From positions 558,001-622,000 of the forward strand of contig NZ_JAZGLW010000002.1 of NCBI RefSeq assembly GCF_036409155.1: a DNA stretch of 64,000 bases, written 5' to 3'. The DNA comes from Mycobacterium sp. 050128. GTDB taxonomy: Bacteria; Actinomycetota; Actinomycetes; Mycobacteriales; Mycobacteriaceae. Made by a program: the position numbers and the translations under genes. This document shows positions 10,468 to 19,037 of the stretch, piece by piece (the first letter of the stretch is position 1; each line of letters starts with the position of its first letter). The notes under the pieces are model-generated. The model saw nothing but the letters and a program-made list of their open reading frames with translations. It had not been told where the DNA came from and did not search any database.

Positions 10468-10495
10468 GGCTGTTGGCTTAACGCCGGGGGCATCG

Positions 10496-12205
10496 ATGAG
10501 TGAAACGCGCGTTGGGAGCCGGTTCGGGCACTACCAGCTGCGCCGACTGCTGGGCCGCGGCGGGATGGGCGAGGTTTACGAGGCCTACGACTCCGTCAAG
10601 GACCGCGTGGTGGCGCTCAAGCTGGTGTCCGAGCAAGTGGGCTCCGACGACGTCTTTCGCCGGCGCATGCAACGGGAAGCGCAGACCGCGGGACGGCTGG
10701 CCGAACCGCACATCGTGCCCATCCACGACTACGGCGAGATCGACGGCCAGCTGTTCATCGACATGCGCTTCATCGAAGGCAAGGACGTCGGCTCGGTGCT
10801 GCGCGGCGGGCCGCTGCCCCCGCCGCGCGCGGTCGCCATCGTCGAGCAGATCGCGTCCGCGCTCGATGCCGCTCACCGCGCCGGCGTCATCCATCGCGAC
10901 ATCAAACCGGAGAACATCCTGCTCACCGAGGGCGACTTCGCCTACCTGGTCGACTTCGGCATCGCCGCCGCGGCCACCGACCAGCGGGTGACCAAAACCG
11001 GTGCCGCCGTGGGCAGTTGGAACTACATGGCGCCGGAGCGATTCGGCACGCAGGACCCCACCTACCGCGTCGACATCTACGCGCTGGCATGCCTACTGTA
11101 TGAATGCCTCACGGGTGCAACACCTTTCCAGACCGACAGCCTCAGCAGCCTGATGGCCGCGCACATGATGGAGCCGATCCCGCGGCCCAGCCAGCGAAAC
11201 CCCGCCGTCCCGGCGGCATTCGATGCGGTCATCGCCCGCGGTATGGCGAAAAACCCCGACGACCGCTACGTCACCGCAGGCGATCTTGCACAGGCCGCCC
11301 TGCACGCGCTCAGCACCCCCGACCAGGACCGGGCGACCGACCTGATCCACCACAGCCGGCACTTCGCCCCACCGCCGCAGCCCTGGACCCAACCGGCGCC
11401 CATCCCGCCGGCCTGGGTCACCAACCCGCCACCCTGGACGCCACCCCCACCACCCAAACGCAGGCTGGGGCTGATGATCGGCGCTGTCGCGGTCGTCGTC
11501 GGGGCCGTCGCCGGCACCGGGATCTGGGCGGCCGCGCGCAAGCCCGGCGCGTCGCGACCCGACACTCCCCTCACCGGCACCACCGTGGCCCCGGCAACCA
11601 GCAGCGCCCCGTCTCGTGGTGCCGCACCGACAGTGACTCCCGCGCAACTGAATTCGGTGCTGGCGTCGCCGGATCTGGTCAACACCGTGCTCAGCACCAC
11701 CGGCATCGTCGTCGATCACTCCACCACGGACATGACGGATCCCGGCCCCGACAACACCTTGTCGGACGACAGGTGCCTGGGAGCGCTGATCGGCTTCCAG
11801 ACCAAGACATACAAGAGCAGCGGCTACACCGCGATGCTGGCCCAGTTGATGGAGAAGCCGCAGAGCAACCCCGGCTACGTCGTGGTGCAGGGTGCGGTGA
11901 TCTTCGCGTCAGCTGCCCAGGCCCAGGCATTTGTGACGGCGCAGGCAGAGCAATGGCGAACCTGCGCCGGCAGGACCGTGACGCAGGTCAACAAGGGAAC
12001 CACGTCGGAGTGGACATTCCGGGAGATCAGCGGCAATCCGCCCAACATCGCCCTGCAGCACACGTTGGCCAACGGCCCGGTGGTGTGCCAGCACGTGCTG
12101 TCCGCGGTATCCAATGTGGTTCTCGACGTCAACGGCTGCGCGCCCGGAATCATCAACCAACCCAGGCAGATCGCCAACGACATGGCGACCCGGGTGCCCG
12201 GCTAA
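10496..12205 (+). CDS. Receptor Ser/Thr protein kinase with PknH-type extracellular sensor
   Basis: Hanks-type kinase of 569 residues. The intracellular kinase domain (about 11-275) has the Gly loop GRGGMGEVY, Lys42, HRDIKPEN with catalytic Asp135, DFG at 153-155, activation-loop Thr166/Thr168 and APE at 179-181, so it should be active. A Pro-rich linker (291-320) leads to one transmembrane helix (324-347) and an extracellular domain with four Cys in the arrangement of the PknH sensor (PknH_C). The open frame runs further upstream, but ATG 10496 gives the standard N-terminus MSETRVGSRFGHYQL. It closely follows the small gene (28 bp). M. tuberculosis has no kinase here; it is a paralogue of the PknH/PknJ group. 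Confidence 0.92.
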   Translation: MSETRVGSRFGHYQLRRLLGRGGMGEVYEAYDSVKDRVVALKLVSEQVGSDDVFRRRMQREAQTAGRLAEPHIVPIHDYGEIDGQLFIDMRFIEGKDVGSVLRGGPLPPPRAVAIVEQIASALDAAHRAGVIHRDIKPENILLTEGDFAYLVDFGIAAAATDQRVTKTGAAVGSWNYMAPERFGTQDPTYRVDIYALACLLYECLTGATPFQTDSLSSLMAAHMMEPIPRPSQRNPAVPAAFDAVIARGMAKNPDDRYVTAGDLAQAALHALSTPDQDRATDLIHHSRHFAPPPQPWTQPAPIPPAWVTNPPPWTPPPPPKRRLGLMIGAVAVVVGAVAGTGIWAAARKPGASRPDTPLTGTTVAPATSSAPSRGAAPTVTPAQLNSVLASPDLVNTVLSTTGIVVDHSTTDMTDPGPDNTLSDDRCLGALIGFQTKTYKSSGYTAMLAQLMEKPQSNPGYVVVQGAVIFASAAQAQAFVTAQAEQWRTCAGRTVTQVNKGTTSEWTFREISGNPPNIALQHTLANGPVVCQHVLSAVSNVVLDVNGCAPGIINQPRQIANDMATRVPG

Positions 12206-12297
12206 ACCGTTGCGGCGCAAGCCAACAGCGCGCACCGAATCCTGACAGGCCGGCCACGCGATTGGCGCATCCAGGACCACTGGCGCAGTATTGCGTT

Positions 12298-13101
12298 ATG
12301 AGACGAGAAGTGGGCGTGGAACTCGAAGTCGAAATCACCTCGGCCACGACGTTGGAGTTTCAAATCGCGGTAGCACCGCATCCACTCGCGGAGGTCTTCG
12401 AATCGCTGCGCTTCGTCTTGAACGGAGAGCAGATCCACCCGTTGGAAATCAGCGGTGTGCACGGAAACCGTATCCACAAGTTCGACGCCGCGGTCGGCAC
12501 GCTGAAGGTCGACTACTCGGCTACCGTCGTGGGCCAGACCAGTCCCGCACCGGTGACCGAATACGACCAGTCGATGTATCTGCGGCCCAGCCGCTATGCC
12601 GAGGCCGACAAGTTCTATGGTTTTGCCGCAACCGAATTCGGTAACGACCACGATTCGGCGACGCTGCTCGAGCACGTGAGTTCGTGGGTGGGTACCAGGC
12701 TGAACTATGTGCCCGGCTCCAGCGATCCGATCGACGGGGCGGTGGAGACGCTGCTCGCTGGCAAAGGTGTGTGCCGCGACTTCGCACATCTGGTCGTGGC
12801 GCTACTTCGAGCGGTGAAGGTCCCCGCCCGCCTGGTATCGGTGTATGCGCCCGGCCTGTCCCCAATGGACTTTCACGCGGTGGCCGAGGCTTTTGTGCAA
12901 GGGCAGTGGCGGGTGGTCGATGCGACGCTGTTGGCGCCGCGACAAACCCTGGTCCGCATCGCCACGGGCCGTGATGCCTCCGACACCGCGTTCCTCGACA
13001 ATCACAAGGGCGCGATCACACTCAACAAGCTGGTGGTGATGGCCGTGGTCGACGGCGACTTGCCCGGAGATTCGATCGATCAACTGGTTTCCATCCGCTG
13101 A
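12298..13101 (+). CDS. Transglutaminase-like protein
   Basis: Soluble protein of 267 residues with a transglutaminase-like cysteine domain (about 115-240) behind a beta-rich N-terminal domain of the kind common in bacterial transglutaminase proteins. The catalytic triad is visible: Cys in GKGVCRDFAHL, His in DFHAVAEAF and Asp in WRVVDAT. It could act as a protease, peptidase or amidase; bacterial members are rarely characterised. No signal peptide is seen, so it is probably cytoplasmic. ATG 12298 is used; the frame upstream of it runs inside the kinase gene and is not coding. The spacing of 92 bp to the kinase gene allows co-transcription. Confidence 0.85.
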   Translation: MRREVGVELEVEITSATTLEFQIAVAPHPLAEVFESLRFVLNGEQIHPLEISGVHGNRIHKFDAAVGTLKVDYSATVVGQTSPAPVTEYDQSMYLRPSRYAEADKFYGFAATEFGNDHDSATLLEHVSSWVGTRLNYVPGSSDPIDGAVETLLAGKGVCRDFAHLVVALLRAVKVPARLVSVYAPGLSPMDFHAVAEAFVQGQWRVVDATLLAPRQTLVRIATGRDASDTAFLDNHKGAITLNKLVVMAVVDGDLPGDSIDQLVSIR

Positions 13102-13127
13102 GACACCCCCGGCAAAGCCGCTAAGAA

Positions 13128-13691
13128 TCAATGCGATCCGCTCTTCACGTCGGCTCGCCGCGCGCGACGCAGCTCAAACATCCTCTCACCCCGGGCCGCG
13201 CGGAGAATACCGTCGGCGGTAAGGAACGCTCGAGACTCGCGATGCGCCGCAAGGACGGACAGACCCGCGGCCCGGCGCAACAGCATCACCGCAAGGGCCG
13301 TGCCGGTTCGGTATGGAACGATCAGAATCTTCGCCCGCGCGTCGTGACCGCAAACCGTCATTATGTGCGGGTTTATCACCTGCCAGCAGGCCCAATTCAG
13401 ATCCGGCTGGCGTTGTATCGACTGCCAGTTCACATTGATGTCGATGACCTGGCCCAAACGGGCCTCCAAGATGGAGACCAATTCCGGGAGCTCCCGCGAG
13501 ATCAGTCCCGTACGGGGCCACCAGGCCCCATCGATCTCGTCCCCCAGCCGGGACGCCAGAGTAAGTCGCACCGGGCTGACCTGGCGCTGCGACGTCTCGA
13601 CCGGGCCGGCAGATACGGAATTCACGACGACTTTCGCCGCTAAATCCTCTTGAGCAGCAAGGACACCGACCAACGGATCTGCGCGATTCAT
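13128..13691 (-). CDS. DUF5994 family protein
   Basis: Actinobacterial protein family without known function, 187 residues. The family signature is clear: VRLTLASRLGDEIDGAWWPR followed by the LISRELPELVSILEARLG helix and a WQ/W-rich strand (WACWQVINPHI). No membrane helix or signal peptide. ATG 13691 has a weak GAAGGG Shine-Dalgarno; longer in-frame versions would be read through a low-complexity Arg/Ser-rich sequence and are unlikely. It is divergent from a second DUF5994 gene 450 bp away and convergent with the transglutaminase gene. Confidence 0.78.
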   Translation of the reverse strand: MNRADPLVGVLAAQEDLAAKVVVNSVSAGPVETSQRQVSPVRLTLASRLGDEIDGAWWPRTGLISRELPELVSILEARLGQVIDINVNWQSIQRQPDLNWACWQVINPHIMTVCGHDARAKILIVPYRTGTALAVMLLRRAAGLSVLAAHRESRAFLTADGILRAARGERMFELRRARRADVKSGSH

Positions 13692-14142
13692 GAAAAGCCC
13701 TTCGAAGTTCGAAGCGATCCGACTGCGCGTCGGGCCGACTGAGGAATCGCATTGCCCATGGTCTCGTTCGCGGAAAACCGATCGGGGCCAATATCGACAA
13801 CGAAACAGCTCCATATCGACGTTACGCCACCGCTTATTCAGGTGCCGCGACCGGTCGACTGGGCCCGCAGAGCGAGCAACTGACAAGTGACCACCGCGCG
13901 AGCATTCGCAACCACGCTGAGACGAAGGATTTTTCGCGCATTTGCTCTGAATTGCTTTGTGCACGAGTAACTTCCAGCGATCCCCGCCATCCGGCAGCCC
14001 GCAGCGATGACACGCCGCCAACCGACGTCGAGCACACCGTGCCGGGCTTACGGCGATTCGCACATCGTCCACGGACTCGAGGGAGTTATGCTCTTGGCGT
14101 CGTGGGTTTGTCGAGCACTGCCTCCTCGGGTAGCCGTCTGCG
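13692..14142. other. Divergent DUF5994 intergenic region
   Basis: This 451-bp region carries no convincing gene. It holds the 15-bp palindrome and presumably two divergent promoters. Before the plus-strand gene, GTTT (14106-14109) and GGGTAG (14128-14133) resemble the SigF -35/-10 elements, but the 18-nt spacer is slightly long. Confidence 0.5.
13700..13714. promoter_or_regulatory. Perfect 15-bp palindrome before the minus-strand DUF5994 gene
   Basis: CTTCGAA-G-TTCGAAG is a perfect inverted repeat 9 nt upstream of the ATG, overlapping the ribosome-binding region. It could be a repressor operator. It shares TTCGAA-like half-sites with the mycobacterial LexA box but lacks the 4-nt central spacer, so it is not a standard SOS box. 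Confidence 0.45.
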
Positions 14143-14673
14143 ATGGCAAAATTGGTAGACGGGAGCGTCACTGTGGCGCACGTTTCGTCGTTTCCCTCCA
14201 GCCCCACCCGATTGACACTGTGCGAACGCGACCTCACCCAGGGCGCCGTAGACGGCGTGTGGTGGCCGAAAAGCCTAGACCTGGGCGCAGAGCTACCCGA
14301 CCTCGTTACGGTGTTCAACTTGTGGCTGGACCGGGTGCGCCGAGTCGTCTACGACCCAGCCGCATGGTTGCCCGCCCCGTCGCGAGTGATCCACCGCAAT
14401 GAAATGGTCTCACTCGACCCCTACCGGCTCGTTTTCAGCGACACCATTTATCTGAAGGGGACCAGGTCTCGTGACGCCGTGCTCTTTGTACTGGCGCCGT
14501 CCTGTTCCGGCCAAGAGGCGAGCCTCTTTCTCGGCGAGGTCGCGGCGTCAGCACAACCGATGAATGCCAGCGTGTTACGGCAAATGGCCCGTCGGCGTGC
14601 AGTGGGTTCCGGTCTTCCGTTGAAAGCGGCACCTGCCGTCGAGTCCGCGGTGGGTTGGACGCCAGGCCGCTAG
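14143..14673 (+). CDS. DUF5994 family protein (second copy)
   Basis: Second member of the DUF5994 family, 176 residues, only distantly similar to its divergent neighbour. The signature is TRLTLCERDLTQGAVDGVWW followed by LDLGAELPDLVTVF and the HRNEMVSLDPYRLVFSDTIYL strand segment. No membrane helix, signal peptide or known catalytic motif. ATG 14143 is the longest start; GTG 14173 would give a product beginning VAHVSSFPSS and leave more room for a promoter. Function unknown; both family members are often found as small scattered paralogues in mycobacteria. Confidence 0.72.
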   Translation: MAKLVDGSVTVAHVSSFPSSPTRLTLCERDLTQGAVDGVWWPKSLDLGAELPDLVTVFNLWLDRVRRVVYDPAAWLPAPSRVIHRNEMVSLDPYRLVFSDTIYLKGTRSRDAVLFVLAPSCSGQEASLFLGEVAASAQPMNASVLRQMARRRAVGSGLPLKAAPAVESAVGWTPGR

Positions 14674-14727
14674 GGCGCGTCAGGGCCGGCGGAAGCCGTT
14701 GCATCATCACCGTCCCCGAACGTGGCG

Positions 14728-14733
14728 TAGACT
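14728..14733 (+). promoter_or_regulatory. Putative -10 box of cspA
   Basis: TAGACT matches TANNNT. If used, it gives a 5' untranslated region of about 200 nt before cspA, a length typical of cold-shock mRNAs whose leader folds in a temperature-dependent way. The rest of 14674-14943 shows no gene. Confidence 0.45.
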
Positions 14734-14943
14734 GGACAAATTGGGACCACACAGGCCCCCATCGAAGGGCCGTGATGTCTGACAAGTCTTCCCGCCAAAC
14801 GCTGACGAAAACTCGTTGAGTCGATAGCCAGTCGAATCCCGCCGAGTGCTGTTGACGTGTGACGTTACCTTTTGCACACCCCACGGCCGGGCCAGAATCA
14901 TGGATGCATCCGAATTGCAGCCAGTTGAGAAGAGAGAAACAGA

Positions 14944-15147
14944 ATGACACAGGGAACTGTGAAATGGTTCAACAGCGACAAGGGCTTTGGCTTTATCGCA
15001 CCTGACGACGGCACCAACGATGTGTTCGTCCACCACTCCGAGATCCAGGGCGGCGGTTATCGTTCCCTTGAGGAGAATCAACGAGTGCAATTCGAGGTCG
15101 ACCAGGGGCCGAAAGGCCCCAAGGCCGTGCAAGTGACCGTCGTCTAA
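14944..15147 (+). CDS. cspA: Cold-shock protein, CspA family
   Basis: Single cold-shock domain of 67 residues that binds single-stranded RNA/DNA and acts as an RNA chaperone. Both nucleic-acid-binding motifs are present: RNP1 ([11 protein letters not shown]) and RNP2 (DVFVHHSEI), along with the start [15 protein letters not shown] purine-rich stretch (GAGAAGAGAGAAACAG) just before ATG 14944 provides the ribosome-binding site. Length equals M. tuberculosis CspA (Rv3648c), but the position in the genome differs, so this is probably an additional paralogue. It is followed 41 bp downstream by the convergent desaturase gene. Confidence 0.95.
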   Translation: MTQGTVKWFNSDKGFGFIAPDDGTNDVFVHHSEIQGGGYRSLEENQRVQFEVDQGPKGPKAVQVTVV

Positions 15148-15188
15148 CGATCCAGCGCGGAACCCCTTGGGACGGAATGGATATCGTC

Positions 15189-16478
15189 CTAATCTGGCGA
15201 ACCGGCAACTGTCGCAGTCAGTCCTTGGGGTTTGAGCACAGCGCCTCGACGCCATCGTCGGACCGCTGCGAGCGCTGTCTTGAGGCCGCGGCGACGGCCG
15301 GTCGCTGGATCGGTGCCGCCGAAACCGGGCGCCAGTTCAGCGAACATCCGCTCGCTGCGCGTCTCCGTTGCGTCATCGGCGGTATCACGCAAGCAGCGGT
15401 CCGGCAGTGACAATTTGGCGATGGTGCGCCACGTTTCGCCACATTGCACCAGGAATGAGCCTGTGGTGTAAGGCAAGTCGTACTTGTCGCATATCTCGCG
15501 CACTCGCACCGCAATCTCGCGCAACCGGTTGCTCGGCAGATCGGGGTACAAGTGATGCTCGATTTGATAGCACAGGTTGCCACTCATGAACCGCAGTACC
15601 GGGCCGGCGTCAAAATTGGCACTGCCCAGCATCTGACGCAGATACCACTGGCCCTTCGATTCGCCGACCATGTCGGTCTCGGTGAATTTCTCTGCACCAT
15701 CAGGGAAATGCCCACAGAAGATGACCGCGTCGGCCCAGACGTTGCGGATCACGTTGGCCACGACATTCGCCTTCAGCGTCGATTTGTAGCTCGCCGCGGG
15801 CGAAAGGGAGGTGAGCGCCGGGAACGCGAGATAGTCCTTGACCGCCTGACGTCCCGCCTTGACCGCCGACTCCCGTATCTTGAGCGCGGTCATCTCGCGC
15901 TCCGGGCCGGCCTTGAGTAACTTGCCGAATTCGATGGGCTGGAAGCCAATTCCCCACTCAAATCCGAACGCCAGAATGGCGTTGAACAGTAAGTTGCCGG
16001 CGTTGAATGGCTTCCAGGGCTGGTCACGAGTGACTCGGAGCAGAGCGTAGCCGACGTCGTCGTCCAATCCGACGATGTTGGTGTACTTGTGGTGCTGATA
16101 GTTGTGGGTGGACCGCCAGTGTTTCGACACGCCGGTCATGTCCCACTCCCACGTCGAGGAGTGGATCTCGGCGTCGTTCATCCAGTTCCACTGGCCGTGC
16201 ATGACGTTGTGGCCGATCTCCATGTTCTCGATGATCTTCGCCAACGCGAGGGTCACCGTTCCCGCCCACCACGCCGAGCGTTTCGAACTACCGGCCAGCA
16301 TGAGTCGGCCGGCCGCCTCGAGAGCACGTTGTGCGGCGATGGTGCGACGGATGTAACGGGCATCGGGCTCGCCGAGGGACTCCTCGACGTCCACCCGGAT
16401 CGCATCCAGCTCGACGGCCAGTGCCTCGATCTCGGCGTCGGACAGGTGAGCGAAAGCGGCGATATTGCTGATCGCCAT
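15189..16478 (-). CDS. Membrane fatty acid desaturase, DesA3-like (copy 1)
   Basis: Acyl-CoA desaturase of 429 residues. The three His boxes of the di-iron centre are intact: HNVMH near the first membrane segment, HNYQHH about 40 residues later and QIEHH near residue 340. Overall it aligns over its full length with M. tuberculosis DesA3 (Rv3229c, about 427 aa, stearoyl-CoA delta-9 desaturase), including the C-terminal SERMFAEL and GRRRGLKTA segments. The start ATG 16478 with GAAAGGAAAG upstream gives the conserved MAISNIAAFAHL; the longer frame lacks similarity. Its reductase partner (Rv3230c in M. tuberculosis) is not next to it. Confidence 0.93.
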   Translation of the reverse strand: MAISNIAAFAHLSDAEIEALAVELDAIRVDVEESLGEPDARYIRRTIAAQRALEAAGRLMLAGSSKRSAWWAGTVTLALAKIIENMEIGHNVMHGQWNWMNDAEIHSSTWEWDMTGVSKHWRSTHNYQHHKYTNIVGLDDDVGYALLRVTRDQPWKPFNAGNLLFNAILAFGFEWGIGFQPIEFGKLLKAGPEREMTALKIRESAVKAGRQAVKDYLAFPALTSLSPAASYKSTLKANVVANVIRNVWADAVIFCGHFPDGAEKFTETDMVGESKGQWYLRQMLGSANFDAGPVLRFMSGNLCYQIEHHLYPDLPSNRLREIAVRVREICDKYDLPYTTGSFLVQCGETWRTIAKLSLPDRCLRDTADDATETRSERMFAELAPGFGGTDPATGRRRGLKTALAAVRRWRRGAVLKPQGLTATVAGSPD

Positions 16479-16966
16479 GGCTTTCCTTTCGGGTAGGGCA
16501 AAGCTGTTCGGCGCAGCCGGTACGTGCGGCGGCTGTCGGCGGGTGCCCATCGGCAACCGAGACCGCGTCCGCGACGGCTTCACCGCGATAAATTGCTGGG
16601 CGGCTGTCTGCGCCCAATTGATTTACACACCAACGCTATTCGTAGCTTCGGCGGGGATATCGACGCCTCCCAGCGAAAGCGAAGTCTGGCGCAACCGGAG
16701 CTGCGGCACACCGAGCCGAGCAGCCGCGCCGAGTAACCCTGGCTCCTTAGCAGTAGTGGCGGCAGTCGCCGACCGCGAAGCCCGACAGTTCCATCAACGC
16801 GACGAAAAGAAGGGCCCCGAGAGCCAAAACGACATGGGCTTAGTCCGAAGTCTCAACAACCAGTACGTTACACCGCCCGGGCTTGATGGGTTGGATTCGG
16901 TGGCGCACCATGTCCGGATGGCTGCTATTGAAACACTGAACCCGGTAGTCCAGGGGTGAACGCAGG
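16479..16966. other. Divergent desaturase / NYN-gene intergenic region
   Basis: This 488-bp region has no gene. It includes a conserved segment (16672-16717) that also occurs upstream of the second desaturase, and before the NYN gene an AGGGGTGA ribosome-binding site. The remaining sequence shows nothing I can identify. Confidence 0.55.
16672..16717 (-). promoter_or_regulatory. Upstream element shared by both desaturase genes (copy 1)
   Basis: About 194 nt upstream of the desaturase start. It shares the order AGCGA..CGA, CAACCGG, CTGCGGCA, CCGAGCC (plus-strand reading) with 19193-19237. The match is imperfect and needs a few gaps, as expected for a duplicated control region or common regulator sites. 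Confidence 0.45.
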
Positions 16967-17842
16967 ATGACCGAATCTGTCACCCCCCGTGTCGCGGTCT
17001 ACCTCGACTTCGACAACATCGTGATCTCCCGGTACGACCAGGTGCACGGGCGCAACTCATTCCAGAAGGACAAGGCCAAGGGACTCGAGACGGACCGGCT
17101 GCAGTCGGCGACCGTCGACGTCGGCGCCATCATCGACTTCGCGTCGTCGTTCGGGACACTCGTGCTCACCCGCGCCTACGCAGACTGGTCCGCGGACGTC
17201 AACGCCGCCTACCACGGTCAGCTGGTGGGCCGGGCGGTCGATCTCGTTCAACTCTTCCCGGCCGCCGCCTACGGCAAGAACGGCGCCGACATCCGGCTAG
17301 CCGTCGACGCGGTCGAGGATATGTTCCGATTACCCGATCTGACCCACGTGGTGATCGTCGGCGGCGATTCGGATTACATCGCATTGGCGCAACGGTGCAA
17401 GCGCCTCGGCCGGTACGTCGTCGGCATCGGTGTGGCCGGTGCCAGCAGCCGATCCCTGGCCGCGGCCTGCGACGAGTTCGTTACTTACGATGCACTGCCC
17501 GGAATACCCACTGCAGCAGTGAAATCCATCGATGACAAGAAACGCGGCCGACGGCAGGACACGCCCGAGTCCGACGACGAGCCGCCGCTGGCCGATGCCC
17601 AGACCGCGGCCACCGGTTTGCTCGAACGCGCGCTGCGCATAAGCCAGGAGAAGGACGACACCGAGTGGCTCCACAATTCCGCAGTCAAGGCCCAGATGAA
17701 GCGAATGGACCCGTCGTTCAGCGAGAAGGCGTTGGGCTTTAAATCGTTCAGCGACTTCCTGCGGTCTCGCTCGCAGCTCGTCGATCTCGATGAGACCAGC
17801 ACCACTCGTTTGGTCCGGTTGCGCAGCGAAACGGTCACTTAG
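16967..17842 (+). CDS. NYN-domain (LabA/PIN-like) putative RNase with C-terminal OST-HTH/LOTUS-type domain
   Basis: Protein of 291 residues. The N-terminal NYN domain (about 8-170) has the acidic metal-binding residues of the PIN-like nuclease fold: VYLDFDN, GADIRLAVDAVE and VVIVGGDSDYIALAQR. A charged linker (about 185-215) leads to a C-terminal winged-helix domain of the OST-HTH/LOTUS type (about 215-285), usually RNA-binding. The domain pair suggests RNA binding and cleavage, but no substrate is known. ATG 16967 has an AGGGGTGA Shine-Dalgarno 8 nt upstream. It is convergent with desaturase copy 2; the two genes overlap by 8 bp at their stops. Confidence 0.85.
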   Translation: MTESVTPRVAVYLDFDNIVISRYDQVHGRNSFQKDKAKGLETDRLQSATVDVGAIIDFASSFGTLVLTRAYADWSADVNAAYHGQLVGRAVDLVQLFPAAAYGKNGADIRLAVDAVEDMFRLPDLTHVVIVGGDSDYIALAQRCKRLGRYVVGIGVAGASSRSLAAACDEFVTYDALPGIPTAAVKSIDDKKRGRRQDTPESDDEPPLADAQTAATGLLERALRISQEKDDTEWLHNSAVKAQMKRMDPSFSEKALGFKSFSDFLRSRSQLVDLDETSTTRLVRLRSETVT

Positions 17843-19037
17843 TCCGAAGCGCCAGGATTGCCGTCGCCAGTCCGCGTCGCCCCACACCCGCAACGCGCGG
17901 TCGTGGTGGCATGTTCCGAAACCTGTTCTCGGACGCGGTTTCTGGCGCGTCATCGGAGGTAGCGGTCAGAAAGCCGTCCGGCAGCGCGAGTTTGCAAATT
18001 GTGCGGGCGGTGAGTAGGAACTGGCGATACAACGGGCCGGTCGTGTACGGCAGGTCGTAGGCGACGCACAACTCGCGGACCCGCTCGGAGATTTCGGGGT
18101 ACCGATTGCTCGGTAGATCAGGGAACACGTGATGTTCGATTTGATAGCAGAGGTTTCCGCTCATGAACGCCATCACCGTTCCGGCCCGGAAGTTCGCGGT
18201 ACCCAGCATTTGTCGCAGATACCATTCGGGCTTCGTCTCGCCCTCCAGCACCGACGGGACGAACTTCTCCGCTCCGTCGGTGAAGTGACCGCAGACGATC
18301 ACCACGAAGGCCCACACATTGCGCAGTAGGTTGGCAACCACATTGGCCCCCAAAGTGCGCCACCACCGCCGGCGACTCAGCGCGGGAAACACCACGTAGT
18401 CCTTGCCGACCTGCCGAGCGATCTTGCGGAGAAGCGCCGCCTTATGCGTGGCTTTACCAGCGTTCGTCGTCTCGCGCTCCTGCACCGAATACAAGCAGTG
18501 CAACGCGACGCCCCATTCGAAAAACAGCGCCAGCAGCGCCGCGCGCAACGGCTGCATCATGGCGCTGGGCTGCCACTTCTCGTCTCGAGTCACTCGAAGG
18601 ACTCCAAAACCGAGATCGTCGTCTACACCGACAACGTTGGCAAAGACGTGGTGCTTGTAGTTATGGGAGTTCTGCCATTGGGATGTCAGGCCGGCCATGT
18701 CCCATTCCCAGGTGGTGGAATGGATTTCCGGGTCATTCATCCAATCCCATTGACCGTGGCTGATGTTGTGGCCCAGTTCCATGTTCTCGATGCACTTTGC
18801 TGCGGCCAGGGCGGCGGTTCCGGCCGCCCAGCCGAACTTGCCCTTGCTGCATCCGACGACCAGTCTCGCAGCGACTTCGAGAGATCGGTGAAAAGTGATG
18901 GCGCGCTTGATATATGCACAATCTGCGGCACCGCGTGAGGCCTCGATGTCGCAGCGGATCTCGTCCAGCGCGGCCCCGAACGCCTCGAGATCTGCGTCGT
19001 TTAGATGGGCATATTCCGGGACGTCAGTGATAGCCAT
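17835..19037 (-). CDS. Membrane fatty acid desaturase, DesA3-like (copy 2)
   Basis: Second desaturase of 400 residues, clearly homologous to copy 1 along its length but diverged. All three His boxes remain (HNISH, HNYKHH, QIEHH), so it should be catalytically competent. Compared with copy 1 it is shorter in the loop between the second and third His boxes and at the C-terminus. The N-terminus MAITDVPEYAHLNDADLEAF matches DesA3 well, which supports ATG 19037. The substrate or regiospecificity may differ from copy 1. The copies flank the NYN gene. Confidence 0.92.
   Translation of the reverse strand: MAITDVPEYAHLNDADLEAFGAALDEIRCDIEASRGAADCAYIKRAITFHRSLEVAARLVVGCSKGKFGWAAGTAALAAAKCIENMELGHNISHGQWDWMNDPEIHSTTWEWDMAGLTSQWQNSHNYKHHVFANVVGVDDDLGFGVLRVTRDEKWQPSAMMQPLRAALLALFFEWGVALHCLYSVQERETTNAGKATHKAALLRKIARQVGKDYVVFPALSRRRWWRTLGANVVANLLRNVWAFVVIVCGHFTDGAEKFVPSVLEGETKPEWYLRQMLGTANFRAGTVMAFMSGNLCYQIEHHVFPDLPSNRYPEISERVRELCVAYDLPYTTGPLYRQFLLTARTICKLALPDGFLTATSDDAPETASENRFRNMPPRPRVAGVGRRGLATAILALRTK

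Noticed and set aside
9833..10495. Upstream extension of the PknH-type kinase frame
   Set aside because: It covers two small genes in other frames; the kinase begins at the standard MSETRVGSRFG.
13700..13714. LexA box before the DUF5994 gene
   Set aside because: Half-sites resemble it but the central 4-nt spacer is missing, so it is listed as an unknown palindrome.
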